From NCBI GenBank assembly GCA_028023455.1, contig JAQFVV010000030.1, positions 9,886,876 to 9,950,875 of the forward strand: 64,000 nucleotides of DNA. Direction: 5' to 3'. The position numbers were made by a program, and so were the translations under genes. This document shows positions 23,783 through 36,494 of the stretch, in pieces. Source of the DNA: Epiperipatus broadwayi (taxonomy: Eukaryota; Onychophora; Udeonychophora; Euonychophora; Peripatidae). Numbering within the stretch: the first letter of the stretch is position 1; the number at the start of each line of letters is the position of its first letter. Below the pieces are notes generated by a model. That model saw nothing but the letters and a program-made list of their open reading frames with translations, was not told where the DNA came from and ran no database searches.

Positions 23783-24250
23783 ATGTCTTTTATATTCATT
23801 TGCTTGCACATCTAAAATAATTTCTTATTTAAATTACATGCTAAATATTTTTTTAATGTTTAATGGCTAAATCTACTTTGATGATTAATATCATTGTGTG
23901 TCTGTGTATGTATATACTATAATGTGTAGAGAGAAAAAAGATATAAAAAAAAATATAAAAAAGAAAGAAAAAACAACTTATGAAATAAACAAATAAAAAA
24001 AAGACATAAATGGTGAATGTTTAAATCGATTTATTATTTTATTCTAAATATTTGTTTTCGAACACATATATTAAAAAATAACTATTAAATTGTATATTTT
24101 ATAATATATTTTTTATGTAAAAGTTGCTGCTATTTTCACTTCAAGACAGTAATAATAATTTCAAATTAAGCAGATTTTTTTAATGTCAGCAAATTAATTT
24201 CTATTTAAATTATCTTATATTTTCATATATTATATATATATATATTATTA
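23783..24250. other. A+T-rich sequence, no gene seen
   Basis: Low-complexity A-rich stretch at 23930-24005 and a TA run at about 24230-24245. No gene. Confidence 0.55.
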
Positions 24251-25155
24251 ATTTGTAATTCTCAAACTATTAACTCTTTTCCTGAAACTCTGTAATTCTT
24301 AAATACTGTTGACTTTGAGTTCTGATGAAAAGGTATAATAGGCATAAACTAATTAAATGCACTGAGCCAGCTTTCAGCAAAATACTGTCAGAAACATAGT
24401 GCTGAGTAAAATTATTGCAGTACAGGTGTGCTTAAATAATTGACAAGATGTAGTATGTAAATGAGGCACAATATGCAAATAAGGCAATTAGATATTTCAT
24501 TTTTTAGACAATAGAATACAAATTCTTTATGTTAATGGAATGTAGATCCTTTGAAATTGCCCAAGCCTCTCTGTATTTTTTTATCCCATTCAGAGCAAAT
24601 TGTTCTAACATTGGATGGAGAAAATGTGTAATCTGTGGTGTATTCATGATGAAAAACGATTGATCAGTATTCAGTCTTTGATTTTACTCTTTTGGACAAA
24701 TATGTGTTGGGAAATTCTCATGGATTTATTTGCACAAGATTCACTGTAATATACAGATCTGCAGGAAGGTTTAGTGTATGCCATTTTATAGACACCTGAG
24801 AAGCATATTCCATAGGTATCTTGTTTTTAGTATTGTTCAACAAATTATCAAAAGAAAGCAGCAATATAAAGCTAACCCTGTACATGTTAGCGCAAATGTT
24901 CCTAAAGTTATTTGCAGTATGTGGGATGTAAGAAAGGCTTATCTATGCTTTAGGCATATTATTAATGGCTTCATCTCTATTTACATTGTTGTAAAATTTC
25001 ACAACTGTTTTAATAATCATGCTGAGATTCTGACAGTGTCTTGCTGAAAGCTGACTCAAGGTATTTAATTAGTTTATGTTTGTTATAACTTTTCATCAGA
25101 GTTCAAAGTCAATGAGTGCTTAAGAATTATTATTAATTTCTGAAATTATTTAACT
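24251..25155. mobile_element. Unclassified element with about 130-bp terminal inverted repeats
   Basis: The left end (about 24265-24395) and right end (about 25027-25152) are inverted copies sharing GTTGACTTTGAGTTCTGATG, AACTAATTAAAT and CAGCTTTCAGCAA with their complements. The about 630-bp interior matches nothing I recognise. It includes an open frame of 89 codons (24778-25047) that runs into the right arm and has no motif, so coding is doubtful. No clear target duplication was found. Confidence 0.7.
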
Positions 25156-25336
25156 AAAATAAAAATTAATGTTTGAACTAGCTTTAAAATTCACACCATT
25201 AAAGTACTGTCCTGTATCATTAAGAGTTGTCTCAGACTCTTGAAAGGAAGGTCCTCAGATTGATTCCAGTGCTCAAAATTCTTATAGGAATTCCCAGGCA
25301 AGAAAGACATTGAATTTTCTTTGAAAAAAAATAATA
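25156..25336. other. A+T-rich sequence, no gene seen
   Basis: Contains a B-box-like AGATTGATTCCAG at about 25257, possibly a decayed tRNA-derived SINE, but no second copy was found here. Confidence 0.4.
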
Positions 25337-25474
25337 ACAAAATCTTATTATTATTATTTTTCATGTGTTATAGCATCAACCAGGAAGCAAACCCACTAAC
25401 CCGGGACAACTGCTTGCAAGGCGGCTGGCTGACCTCTCAACCACCAATGCTTGACCACACAAAATCTTATTATT
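25337..25474 (-). mobile_element. Short tRNA-derived SINE, family B copy 4
   Basis: Minus-strand copy between perfect 16-bp duplications ACAAAATCTTATTATT (25337-25352 and 25459-25474). The head near 25455 reads AAGCATTGGTGGTTGAGAGG; the B-box-like region is mutated (GGGTTTGCTTCC). Confidence 0.88.
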
Positions 25475-25739
25475 CTTTTTAAAAAAAGAAAAAAATAGAT
25501 ATGAGCATAATTTTAATGTTTTGAATAATATTTAAAGGTAGTACATTTTCAATAACATAAAATTACAGACATTTCATTTGAAATATTTCTCATGCAGAAG
25601 TGCTTCTTTATAATAAGTAAGTTCTGAAGTTGATTTAATAATTATTGCATTATTTTAAAAATATTTACATATCAGAATATTTTAAGAAGTTTAAAAAATA
25701 TTTATTTAAAATAGCATTTATTTATTTTTTTAAAAAAAC

Positions 25740-25890
25740 TTTAACAAATAAGTGTGTCAGCAGTATGAGATAGCATGGATAGTTGAGGGTCATGTGAAAG
25801 TCTGGGTTCAAACCCCCTATATATTACATATTGAAGTGCAGATGTGAAAAAGTCTGTATTGTAGAAAAAAATTATATATTTTAACAAATA
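25740..25890 (+). mobile_element. tRNA-like SINE, family C copy 1 (monomer)
   Basis: A 129-bp element at 25751-25879 between 11-bp duplications TTTAACAAATA (25740-25750, 25880-25890). The A-box-like TAGCATGGATAGTTGAGG and B-box-like GGGTTCAAACCCC are spaced as in tRNA genes and suggest RNA polymerase III transcription. The 3' part TATATATTACATATTGAAGTG is shared by all family C copies. This is the simplest, non-inverted copy and defines the unit. Confidence 0.85.
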
Positions 25891-27166
25891 CTAATAAAAA
25901 TAATATTTTAGTTGATGTGATTGCTAAAGTACAACTTTTTTTACATAATCATATCTATAGTCAAAATTTCAATAAAATGTATATTATTTGAAATATTATA
26001 TTTTCACGACTAAAATGTAAATAAATTTAAATATTATTACTATACATTCTTTTTTCAAACTCTTTAAAAGTCAATTTTTATTCCATTTTAGATTTTTATA
26101 AATAAATGTCTATGTTTGAAAATATATTTGTGTATTCAGATGTATTTTTTTAAAAAAATAATATTAAAAAAGTTTTAAAAATTGATTATATACATTAATT
26201 CTTTTAAAATTTATTTTAGAATTATAAATTGATTGTGATTATCTTCTTATAATGATAAAAATAGTAATTGCTCTGTAATAATAAAATGTTTAATTAATAA
26301 AGTATTAGTTTTTAATGGAATAAAAAATGGCTTATTTTCCTATGTAAAACAAAATTAAAATTATGTAATAATTTTATAAAATTTTATTTACAATTCTAAA
26401 AAAATATAAATGTTTACATCATTAAATATATTCAATATTTTTTTTAAATTTTATACATTGTTAAAATGATCCCAATTAACACTCTTTACAGTTTAGTAAT
26501 TCAAGATTTCTAATAACACCCCTGTATTATTTTAAATACCTAGATTAGACCATAAAACTAAACAAAATCTTGACTTTTTTGAGACAAAAGGAAGAAATCA
26601 ATTTATAGAATATAGTTTAATAAGTATTGAAAATATATATATTAAAAAAATACTTTAATTTTTCAAAAACATTTATAGATTCATCTAGGGGGGAAAAAAG
26701 CAATACAAAGGCATATATATTCAAAATTATAAAAGATCAAACTTAATTTAAAATTTAATTTGATTGTTTTGTTTAACTATTTTTTTTTTTTTACAGTTAT
26801 TAACTAATTTGATGAGAAACTGCTTTTTAATAATTCAAAAAGACAGTTTAAAATTCCAAAAAAGAAAACTCTTCCCAATTAAATTATAAGTTAAAAAGAA
26901 ATTATTAATTAAATAATTGAAAAATTAAAATGATAATTCAATATTTAAAGTAAGATAATACTTAAAAAATGATAGTTATTCTTTATATCAATACTTAGTA
27001 ACATTAAACAGAAAGATGAATTCTTTTTTTTTAATGAATTTATTTTACTGATTTATCTATTTATATAAATTTTGCATCAACTACAAATTATAATTTAGAT
27101 AACAATCTGCTAGCTCTATAATCCATTAAAGCAACTAAAATAAGTTTAACTCACTTTATTGATGAT
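25891..27166. other. Very A+T-rich sequence, no gene seen
   Basis: About 1.3 kb of homopolymer-rich sequence with no recognised family. Confidence 0.6.
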
Positions 27167-27293
27167 AAAAAGATTTTTTTTTCATATGTTATAGCATCAG
27201 CCGGGAGGCGAACCCACAACCATCTGCATGCAACTACTTGCTTGCAAGGCTGGTGCGATGACCTCTCGGCTAACAATGCTTGACGAAAAAGAT
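27167..27293 (-). mobile_element. Short tRNA-derived SINE, family B copy 5
   Basis: Minus-strand copy (27175-27285) with short duplication AAAAAGAT at each side. The B box is GGTTCGCCTCC. With copy 8 it shares the AACCATCTGCA insertion, marking a subfamily with a different central hairpin. Confidence 0.8.
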
Positions 27294-27345
27294 GTATTTT
27301 TTTACATTAAATACATTATGGTATCAGTAATTCATTTTTCATCTA

Positions 27346-28242
27346 TACAAGGGGGGGACCTAAAAATAACTGGAATTGTTCTCTGGTAAGTACGTCTGTT
27401 ATCATACATGCTTCTGCTATTACATATCACTTACAGGTAACATTTTGATCAATTTGCCAAATTACATTACCATGTAAAATCGTGGTGCCATGTAGCACAT
27501 TTTTTTATAAAGCGCATTTCCAGTAATTGACAATTTTTTGTAATGGCTGAAAAGTTGGAATAATTTGAAATTCTTTTTTCTTTTAAAGAAAACAGCAGGG
27601 AAACAGATTACAAGAAAGCTAATCTGGAATAAAACACAAGTTTACAAATGATTTAATGAAATTGTCAAATTCACTATGTCCCAAAAAAGTGTAGCCGGTG
27701 AAGTCCAATGTTGAGATAGTGCTATTTTTTTTTATTGTTACAAATGGCATTTTTTTCTCAAAATTAGTTCTTAATGGTCAGACATTTTATCTATAAGTTC
27801 TGAAACATCTGCATGATGCAGTAAAATGTAAACATTCTGTGGTTGTGGCAAAGTGAGAAATGCAAACTTCACCATGACAATTCCTTGTGAGTAGTCTTGA
27901 GTGTGACACAATTTTTTAATAAAATTCAACACGATCCAGCTTATTTATCAGTCATATTCATTTGATCTCTAAACAAGTAAATTATTTTTATTCTGTTGAA
28001 TGAAAAAATGACTTTTTTTTGCGGACTTAAAAGTGTTGAAAAAAAAAATGCTGCAGATGTTAAATGACTTTACTTTGTAAGTATTTCTAGACTACTTTGA
28101 AAAGTGAAAAACACATTTAGCCTGGTATATTGTATTAAATTGACAGTACTTTGAAGGAGATTAAATTTATAACACTCAAAGAAAAATAAACCAATTTTTA
28201 TTATAAAATTCCCTGGTATTTTTGTGTGTCCCTTCCCTTGTA
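27346..28242 (+). mobile_element. Mariner-type DNA transposon, 893-bp deletion derivative
   Basis: The ends are CAAGGG...CCCTTG at 27348 and 28240, flanked by TA on both sides as expected for Tc1/mariner insertion. The terminal repeats (GGGACC.AAAAATA..GGAATT versus GGGACAC.AAAAATACC.GGAATT) match over about 35 bp. The interior carries a broken mariner transposase on the plus strand. A full mariner is about 1.3 kb, so several hundred bp are missing. Confidence 0.85.
27840..28161 (+). pseudogene. Mariner transposase C-terminal remnant
   Basis: A frame at 27840-27881 reads WLWQSEKCKLHHDN, matching the segment ending in HHDN of the mariner catalytic core (second Asp of the DDD/E triad). Further on, with stops and shifts, come traces of LSVTQF, of the SPDL region (eroded) and of an LND...FEK.K region. 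The end is QYFEGD (28144-28161), the usual C-terminal signature. HHDN and QYFEGD are in different frames, so at least one indel is present. Confidence 0.8.
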
Positions 28243-30333
28243 TATATATATGTAAAGAAAATATAAAAAAGGCATTTTATAAATCAAAATTTCGATTTAC
28301 ATTTGTCAATTTTTTTTTTTTAACAAAAAACGAAAAAGAGTCAAAAAGTTAAATATGACATTTATTGATAAAAGATAAACTCTTCTCTTATTCTTACACA
28401 CACGCGTGCGCGTATATACATTATGACTGTTTTGTTAGTATATCCTATGTTGATTATTTAATAACATTTAAACTATATAATTAATAAAAGTATGATAAAT
28501 GTCTTTTTTAATTGCAAACCTAAAATACATTAAAGTTATAGCAACAAACCTATTTTAGACATCAGTAGCAACATTAGTTAATATCCAAAGAAAGATTTTA
28601 TACATCAAACCATATCATTTTTTACCAAGTTATTTTTATTTTTTGCCCTAATTTTTAAATATTGATGTCTATCTCTGTACTAAAATTATCTATGAAGTTC
28701 TTCAATCTTCTAGTTCTCTTTTTAACTTTCCGAATCAATGTAAATTTTATAAATCTCTTATTTTAAACTAGATGTCTAATCCAATTTCTATTTCATCTCT
28801 CTTTTTAATACTTCTTCATTTCTAATCTTATCTTCCAGCATTTTTTAAAAATTCTCCTGCACACATCTTTAAAATACAATTTTTTTCTGTCTCATTCTAT
28901 TTATCATGCTTTATTGCATTATTCCAAACAAAACATTTAACAAATGTCATTTTAAAATCTATTTTCACTATATCTCAAAATATCTCATTTTTTTTAATTA
29001 TCTTCACTATTAGTTGTGTAACATTTAAAAAAACATTAACTTTTAATATTTTCATACTATAGGCATTTTCACCACTTGGTTTTATTTATATGTTATTACT
29101 CCATGTTTCTGCAAACTTTATCAATCTTATACAACAGGGATGGCAAATCCCATGCCCACAAGTGCACAAGGATCTGTTTGTTATTGGTCTTCTAAGCACC
29201 CATAGCATGATTTTTTAAAAAGTACATTTTAAACATAATTTTTCAATTTTTTTTTAAATGTGTAAACATAATTAAAAACTAAAACTAAATAATAATAAAA
29301 ACAATAATGTAAACAATATGTCAAATTGTATGTGTATTAATCATTATCAAAATGTAGGGAGATATTTTAGAAATGTGGGAGAGCGCAATTTATCCCCTTT
29401 AGTTTAGATCATGATCCATTTTATATTTATCCAGCATTGGTTAACTGCCCAGAGGGTTTGTGTTTACACATCCCATTGTATCTGATAGCATATTATTTTA
29501 AACGAGTATTAATTAGTTTATCGTAGTCGTTAGTGACATGAACTATCCAGGAACAATAGGTGTTATAAAGGTATCTTTACAATCATTTAATTCATTAATT
29601 TTTTTGCTTTGCCATGCACCTTGGGATCTTCAGAATCCTTAGACTCATACTTCATTACCCCTCACAAAGTAGATGCTTTTCCTATTGGAAATCAATTTCA
29701 GGCACTTTTAATGGATAAGGGTATAAGAAAATCTGGATAAGCTGCCCCAACATGATAATTTGTGCCACTATTATTCAGAGATATGTCCTTAGCCATATAG
29801 CAGGCATACTCTCACTCTTATGAAAATATGACAAAGCCCACCAGAATGTCTTAGTTGACCTTCTTCATGTGTGTGTGTGTGTGCAAATGATAACATAATA
29901 CCACCTTGATTTGCATAGCTTTATTATTATTGATTTATTTATAAACCTGCAATTCTATCTGTAAAATGTAATTGTATGCCTTTTACCAACTATTATATTT
30001 CATTTTTTAGATCTGATTATGAAGTTACCATTTTATTTAAGCTGAACCATCTTGCTTCCACCCATTGGGGTAATCTCCCAAAATCCTGTAGAAATGTGAT
30101 TATGCACATTCTTAAACAACACATCATCAATTATTGCTTATATATTAATGTAATAAAATCTGTTATACATAAATTCATGATTTTGTGTTGAGAGTTAAAC
30201 TATAAATTTTATTGTTTATTTATTCTAACCCTGGCGTATTAACCGCACTAACCAAGTATCATGTACAAACCATTCATTTATGTATTAAACACAATATTTA
30301 TATTTCTGTAACCTATCATAATGATTGTATAGG
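28243..30333. other. A+T-rich sequence, no gene seen
   Basis: Simple repeats at 28398-28417 (CA/CG/TA alternation) and 29867-29882 (TG). CAGGGATGGCAAATCCC at about 29137 resembles a hAT terminus, but no matching right end was found. Short open frames show no resemblance. Confidence 0.5.
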
Positions 30334-33300
30334 CATTCTCATATATCATCATCATCATCATCATCATCAACCATTATCAATCCACTGCAGGATGAAGGTC
30401 TCTCCAAGTTTAATCCATCTTCTCCGATCTTTAGCTTCTCTTTTCCACAACATCCCTGCACATTTTCTTATTTCACCCATCCATCTCACATGTGGTCTCT
30501 TTCTGGGTCTTTTACAATCTCTTGGAATCCAGTTTAAAATTTCAATTGTCCATCTATTATCATTTCTTCTAGCAATATGTCCAGCCCAACTCCATTTCAA
30601 TCTTTTAATTTTTTCAATAAGGTCAGTAACACCTGTTTGTTGTCTTACCCATACATTGCATTTTTGATCTCTTCTTGTTACTCCCAACATACATCTCTCC
30701 ATACTCCTTTGAGTGGTCTGAAGTCTCTGTATTGCTCTTCTATTAAGTATCCAAATCTCAGATCCATAAGTAAGAACTGGTAAAACACATTTGTTAAAAA
30801 CCATTCTTTTCAAACACATAGGCATATTTCCTTTTAGTATCAAGTTATTTCTACCAAAAGCACTCCAACCAAGTTTAATTCTATGATTAATTTCCTCCAT
30901 TATGTTTCCATCTGTATTAATAATCTGACCAAGGTATTTGTAACTGTTAACTTCTTCTAATTCTTCATAATCAATCTTTATTTTCATATTTTGAGCAAAT
31001 CGATTAAACATTACTTTAGTCTTTTTAACATTTATCTTTAGTCCTACTTTTTTACTTTCATCTGCTAACTCCTGCAACATTTCCTACAGCTCTGAAGCAT
31101 TATTTGCAAAAACAACTACATCATCTGCAAAATCTAAATGACTTAAATACTCTCCATTTACTTTCATTCCTTTAATTTCCCATTTTAATCCACAAAATAC
31201 TTCTTGCAGCACTGCTGTAAAAAGTTTTGGAGATATGGAGTCACCTTGTCTTACACCTTTCTCAATGTTGATTTTTCCAGTATCATTATGTAATCTAATT
31301 GTTGCTGTTGCATTTTTATAAATATTTTTTAAAATATGACAATATCCTGGATCTATATTTTGATGATCCAATGCTTTAATCACTGAAGAAATGTGTATAG
31401 AATCGAATGCCTTTTCATAATCTACAAATCCAAAACATAATGACAACTCATATACATTTGTCCTTTCTATGACTTCTCTCAATACCTGGATATTATCTAT
31501 TGTACTAAAACCACTTTTAAATCCAGCTTGTTCTCTTGGTTGGTGGAAATCCAAAGTTCTTTGTAGACGAGTTGTAATTATCTTGGTAAAAATTTTATAT
31601 AAAACTGATAAAAGGCTGATAGGTCTGTAATTTCTAATATCTTCTTTATCACCTTTTTTAAATATTAATATTATTACTGCATTCTTCCAATCTTCCAGTA
31701 CATCTTTATCATTTAGACATTTGGTATATAACTTTGCTAAAATTGTTTCTATTTCTTCACCTGCTTCTTTTAATATATCAATTATAATTCCATCATGTCT
31801 TAGAGCCCTTCCTTTCTTCATACATTTAATTGCATGTTTCACTTCTTCATTTAAAATTCTGGGCAATTCAGAAGATGTAATAGATATAGAAGGTACTTGT
31901 TCTTTATTACTATATAATTCTTGATAAAAATCTTCTACCAATTTCATGATGTCATCTCTCTTTTTAGTAATAATTCCATCTTTTTTTCTTATTGCAGATA
32001 TAAATTTCCTACCAATACCAAAATGTTGTTTAACATTCTTGAGACTTTTATTTTCTTCTACAGTTTTCCTTGCTATTTCACAGTTATACTTTCTTATATC
32101 ATTTTCAACTCTTTTCCGTACCATTTTACAAAATTTGAGATATTCAATTCTTTTTAATACATCATTTTTGTATATCTTCATATTCCTTATTTTCTTCATA
32201 AATTCTCTAGTCTCAGTAGAAATTTTATTAGTCAATTGCTGCTTTTTTCTACCAGCTATCTTTGTTGCAGTTTTTAAAAGTGTATCAGTTATTTTCATAT
32301 TAATTTCATTCAAATCTGAATCACGTTCAAAATCTCCTAACACTTGAAACCTATTTGTAAGTTCTAATTTAAATTCATTAGAATGTTTCTGAAGATTATG
32401 AATATCAACTGTAAATATTGTTTTTCTTAATAATTTTTGTCTCTCTAGTTTTACATTAACACGTAACTTACACCTTACTAATCGATGATCACTTCCTGTG
32501 TTAAATTTATTAAGAACATTACAATCTTGAAATATGTATTTCCTGTTACTCAAAATATAATCCAATTCTGCTGTACCTTTATTTGGATGCTTCCATGTCC
32601 ATTTCCTTTTAACATTTTTCTCAAAAAATGAATTCATAATATAAAGTTTTTCTTTTTCTGCAAACTCCACAAGTCTATGTCCTCTCTCATTTCTATTACC
32701 ATAACCAAAATTACCTACAGCAATTTCATCTTTCATTTGTCTACCAATTCTAGCATTAAAGTCTCCCATAACAATTTTAAAATGTTGTTTACTCTGATCA
32801 AAAGCCTTTTGTATATCCATATAAAAATCTTCTACTACTTCATCACTATGAGAACTTGTTGGGGCATAAACCTGAATTATCTGCATTTGGTATCTGCTAT
32901 TAAGTTGTATAACTAATATTGCAACTCTGTCTGATACACCATCAATCTCCACAATATTGTTCTTCCATTTTTTATTTATAATGAATCCTACTCCACTTGT
33001 ATTTCCAATATGTGTGCCTTTATAATAGAGTATATGTCAACTTTTTAAATCAATTGTTTCTTCATCTTTTCTTCTAACTTCACAAAGTCCAATAATGTCC
33101 CATTTAATATAAGACAATTCTTCTTCTAATTCTTGCAATCTTCCTTTATTTGAAAGTGATCTGCAGTTGTAAGTACCTAAATAAAAAGTCGTCATCAAAT
33201 GGCAGCCTGGGTCCGCAATCAGGGGATTCTTAGCACCCTCCGCCTTCGGCCACCAACCGCTGCCTTGGTTGGTGACTTTACAGCCTCCTGGAAATAAGGA

Positions 33301-33662
33301 CCATGCTTTATTTTTGTCTGTCATAATTGTATATATGTATTGGAAAAATATTTGTCATTTACACAAACATTCATTCTGCCTTATCAGGCACTGAGAAGAA
33401 AAACCATGGTGTTTCTTGATCTTAAACTCAGAGGTAAAAAGCCAATAAACTCACTATGCTGGCTAATGCGTGTTGGTGAGCAGCCCATCCATGTTCATAT
33501 ACTATATGAATAATCACATAGTAATAACAGCTGCAACGACAAGAACGTATGGAGTGAACATTAGGAATTTGCCCTGCTCAGTTCCTTTAAGGCCTCCAAG
33601 AGGAATCAAAGGGTCTCCTTTTAGTTAATAGAAAACTCCTTTCTGAAGCCATTCTCATATAT
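30334..33662 (-). mobile_element. Full-length RTE-clade LINE with 13-bp target duplication
   Basis: CATTCTCATATAT flanks both ends (30334-30346 and 33650-33662), so the whole insertion is 30347-33649, about 3.3 kb. On the minus strand it has a short 5' leader of about 325 bp, a single long reading frame, almost no 3' UTR, and a tail of ATG repeats (CAT repeats at 30347-30369). One protein with endonuclease and reverse transcriptase, no ORF1 and a trinucleotide tail is typical of RTE elements. It is probably young: only two stop codons interrupt about 985 codons. Fragments of the same lineage lie at 8185, 44885, 48345, 50415 and 57753. Confidence 0.93.
30367..33324 (-). pseudogene. RTE polyprotein (APE endonuclease and reverse transcriptase), two in-frame stops
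   Basis: The frame begins at ATG 33324 and ends at 30367, 985 codons without a frameshift. Codon 96 is TGA (33037-33039) and codon 747 is TAG (31084-31086). Endonuclease motifs: GTYNCRS (about 50-56), CEVR (81-84), GDFN (187-190), DYI (255-257), SDH (278-280). Reverse transcriptase motifs: NYRPISLL (about 565), FVDYEKAFDS (633-642), GVRQGDSISP (690-699), FADDVVVF (732-739, catalytic FADD). The usual K.PGxDGI motif reads GRALRHDGI, so a conserved Pro-Gly is altered. The C-terminal part has the RTE-type HIARRNDNRW and WIPRDCKRPRKRP blocks. It would nick target DNA and prime reverse transcription, but as it stands it makes no full protein. Confidence 0.92.
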
Positions 33663-35241
33663 ATATATATATTCATTTCATTATAATAATCAACTGTCAT
33701 CTTTATTTGATAATAAATTTATATCATTTATCTGTTATGAAATATTGCTATTCAGTATCCGAATGTCTGGTGTTAATTCTCTGATTTACTTATCTTATAC
33801 CCTTTTAATTAATGAACTCTCTCAAACTATTATCAATTAAACTCTTTGTTTCATACTGCAACTATGGTCAATCATTTTGTACCGCTGACCTTAAGTCTCT
33901 TTGCTCTTTCTGTTTTTATTGCCGGGACTGGAGTAATGAAAAGCTTGTTAGTATTACCAAAAGCATTGCTCATGTAGTCATAGACCTTGGAATGCAGGTA
34001 AATAGGTTAGTGTCTAGTATTGTTCTAAACCTGTGTATCTCACACATGCTAGATTGCTGTATTTTTGCTTGGATTCTAGGTCTTGTTGAATAAACACATG
34101 ATTTTGACCGATACAATATTTAAAAAAAGATTTAATGAAATATTTATTTTTATGGACATTAAAACTAATAGTTAATTATATTGATTATTTGTTTAAGTTA
34201 TTAACTAGCAGAAGCATAAAAATAAAAATAAAAGATGTATTTTATTACAGCATAATTTTTTATAATCAGATAAAGCTATCAATCTGTGAAGGCTAAAAAA
34301 GCAAGATTGCTTGATTGTCATAAAAAAAAGTTTTTAAATCAACAATTTAAAATATTTTCATTATAAATTATGAAAGTTTGCATTAATTTCAACATATCTA
34401 TCTAAATGACACACATGGTAAAGTCATCTTAAGGTGTGATGCAATATATGGTTCAAAGTTCTTTCATTTGAAATATACTTGCATTTTGCTTTCATTTAAT
34501 TAAAAACAATACTAGTGGAAATAATGAATCCAGAACTTTTATAATTGGGTGTAGAAAGAGAGCTAAAAATAAGAGTGAAAGATCTTTATTAATTTATAAC
34601 TTTATCTAAACTGGGATCAGCTGAAACTTCTTATTTTAAATTATCATGAAATTACTAATGCATAGGGCCTATGAACATTTTTTTTAAATTAATGAAGTCC
34701 CATGCATGTTTTGTATAGAGAAACCAATACCTGCATAATGACTTTAGTGAAGAATTTTATTTTATGCATATGAGAATCATTAAAATTTATAATAAAAAGT
34801 TCTTGATCAAGTTTATGATGACTTACTTAAATGTGCTTAACTTGACTTCCTATAGAGAACACATCATACAGTTAAAATGTACATAACTTCTAAAAATAGA
34901 TGTTATGTGTAAAATAAGGCTAAAATAGTTATATATAACTATGCAATAAGAGAGCACATTTTAACAAACACTTAAGCAATTACTAGAATTAAAAAAAAAA
35001 CACTTTATTAAAACTAAATACTTTCTAAATTAGATATACTTGAAGAGTAAAGATTTTTTTTTTTACGTTCATTTTGATTTCATAAAAAAAATCAAAGCAG
35101 AATAATAAAAAGAAAAATAATTTAGTTAAAAAATATTTCTTTGATAGCTTTTCACGATTGTTTTTAAGAGAGATTCTTTCGAAAGCAACAACTGGTCAGA
35201 AACTTTTATTAATAACAAAACTTTTATCTATATCAAAATAC
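33663..35241. other. A+T-rich sequence, no gene seen
   Basis: An open frame of 93 codons at 33812-34093 is the longest here. It has seven or more cysteines and a hydrophobic end but no motif I recognise, and its codon use looks like the background. I do not call it a gene. Confidence 0.5.
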
Positions 35242-35575
35242 AAACTGAAGATCACTCTCCAATAATGTGCTATTTCTTAAATATTATTAATCTCCTCACA
35301 CTCTCCTGCTGGTAAGAATTTAAAAAACTCAAGTGAATCACTTAAGTTTAGAGCGTACATTCTATATACTATATACGCCAATTCTTATTTATAGACCCTG
35401 CTTAAATCAGAGCTTGATTCTATTGTGTGCCTGATGTTATAATCAAATATTCAATTGTACAAATCTATTTAGCATGGCCTGCAAGAGTTGGTGTACTGAC
35501 AGGAGAGTGCGCGGAGATTTATAATATTTAAGAAATAGCGCATTATCGGAGATTGACTTCCGTTTGAATAATTTT
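35242..35575. mobile_element. MITE-like element with about 70-bp terminal inverted repeats
   Basis: AAACTGAAGATCACTCTCC...CTCTCCTG at 35242-35313 is repeated inverted at about 35499-35575 (CAGGAGAGTG...GGAGATTGACTTCCGTTT), with a shared ATGTGCTATTTCTTAAATAT block. The spacer is about 185 bp. No clear target duplication. Superfamily not assigned. Confidence 0.7.
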
Positions 35576-36494
35576 AAAGTTTTCAGCACTTTATAATATT
35601 AGGTCTATATCAGAATAATAGAATTAAATTGCTTAAACAAGATTTAAAATTTTAATAATAATGAATAGGATTTTCATCGTATTTTTTAGTTTTCAAATAG
35701 TTTTTTCACAGATACTGCTCACCCCCCTTCTCAAAAAACGAAGGTCTTCATTAGATTAACATTAGATGGTGATTCTAAAAAATAAATAAAACAGTTGAAT
35801 TTCTGATTTATCTAATGTTTCTCCACTTATGTCATTTTATCTTTATTTTTTTATTGAAAACAATAATTATATTTTTCTTGCTATCATATATTAGTTAAAT
35901 ATATATTTTTTGAAATAATCACTTAAGTTTTAGCAAAAAAAATACTATTAAGATGCTTAAAAAATATAAAGCACTTTTTTTTATAACCAAAATGAGACTT
36001 TTTTTGATAAATAATTTAGAATTGTCTACAGATAATGTGATTGGAAAGATCTATTAATGCCTTTGTCTATTATCTATATTAAAGTATATGTTTTATGATA
36101 ATATATTTTGGTATTTTTAATAATTCTTGAATACTAGCAGGGTATATTCAATTCAAGATAAGTAGGATGTCTCTCTTTAAATTACATCCAATAATTTTTT
36201 TATTGCTTTATATTTCTGTTTACTCTCTTTTTCAAGGGAATTTTCTAATATTAAAAACATTTTATAATAAGTTATCTCATTTCTAATCATTCATAGTAAA
36301 AGATTAGAAATAAAATTCTTTAAATACTAAAAGATTAACAAAATAATTAATTTTGACCTCATTAATAGTAAGTGATTTTGTTTTGAACCAATGTTCATTG
36401 TTTCCTGTTTTATTTCAGTTATTACATAGTAGAGATATCTGCCCATCCCTTGTATATGTATTAAATGGATACATGAGGGGTCATATTGACTTTA
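35576..36494. other. A+T-rich sequence, no gene seen
   Basis: No gene or repeat family recognised. Confidence 0.55.

Noticed and set aside
24310-24345. Hammerhead ribozyme in the long-TIR element
   Set aside because: CTGATGA is present, but the second strand reads ATAAAC instead of GAAAC and no stem II pairs in either arm.
29137-29160. Second hAT element starting CAGGGATGGCAAATCC
   Set aside because: No matching inverted end or 8-bp duplication found downstream.
30212-32347. Plus-strand open frames over the RTE element (151, 133 and 79 codons)
   Set aside because: They are antisense shadows of the RTE reading frame; the minus strand carries all catalytic motifs.
33430-33450. AAAGCCAATAAAC resembling a family A end
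   Set aside because: Only about 13 bases match and they lie within the RTE 5' leader, with no further family A sequence.
33812-34093. 93-codon open frame as a small gene
   Set aside because: No motif, no recognisable splice or promoter context, background composition.
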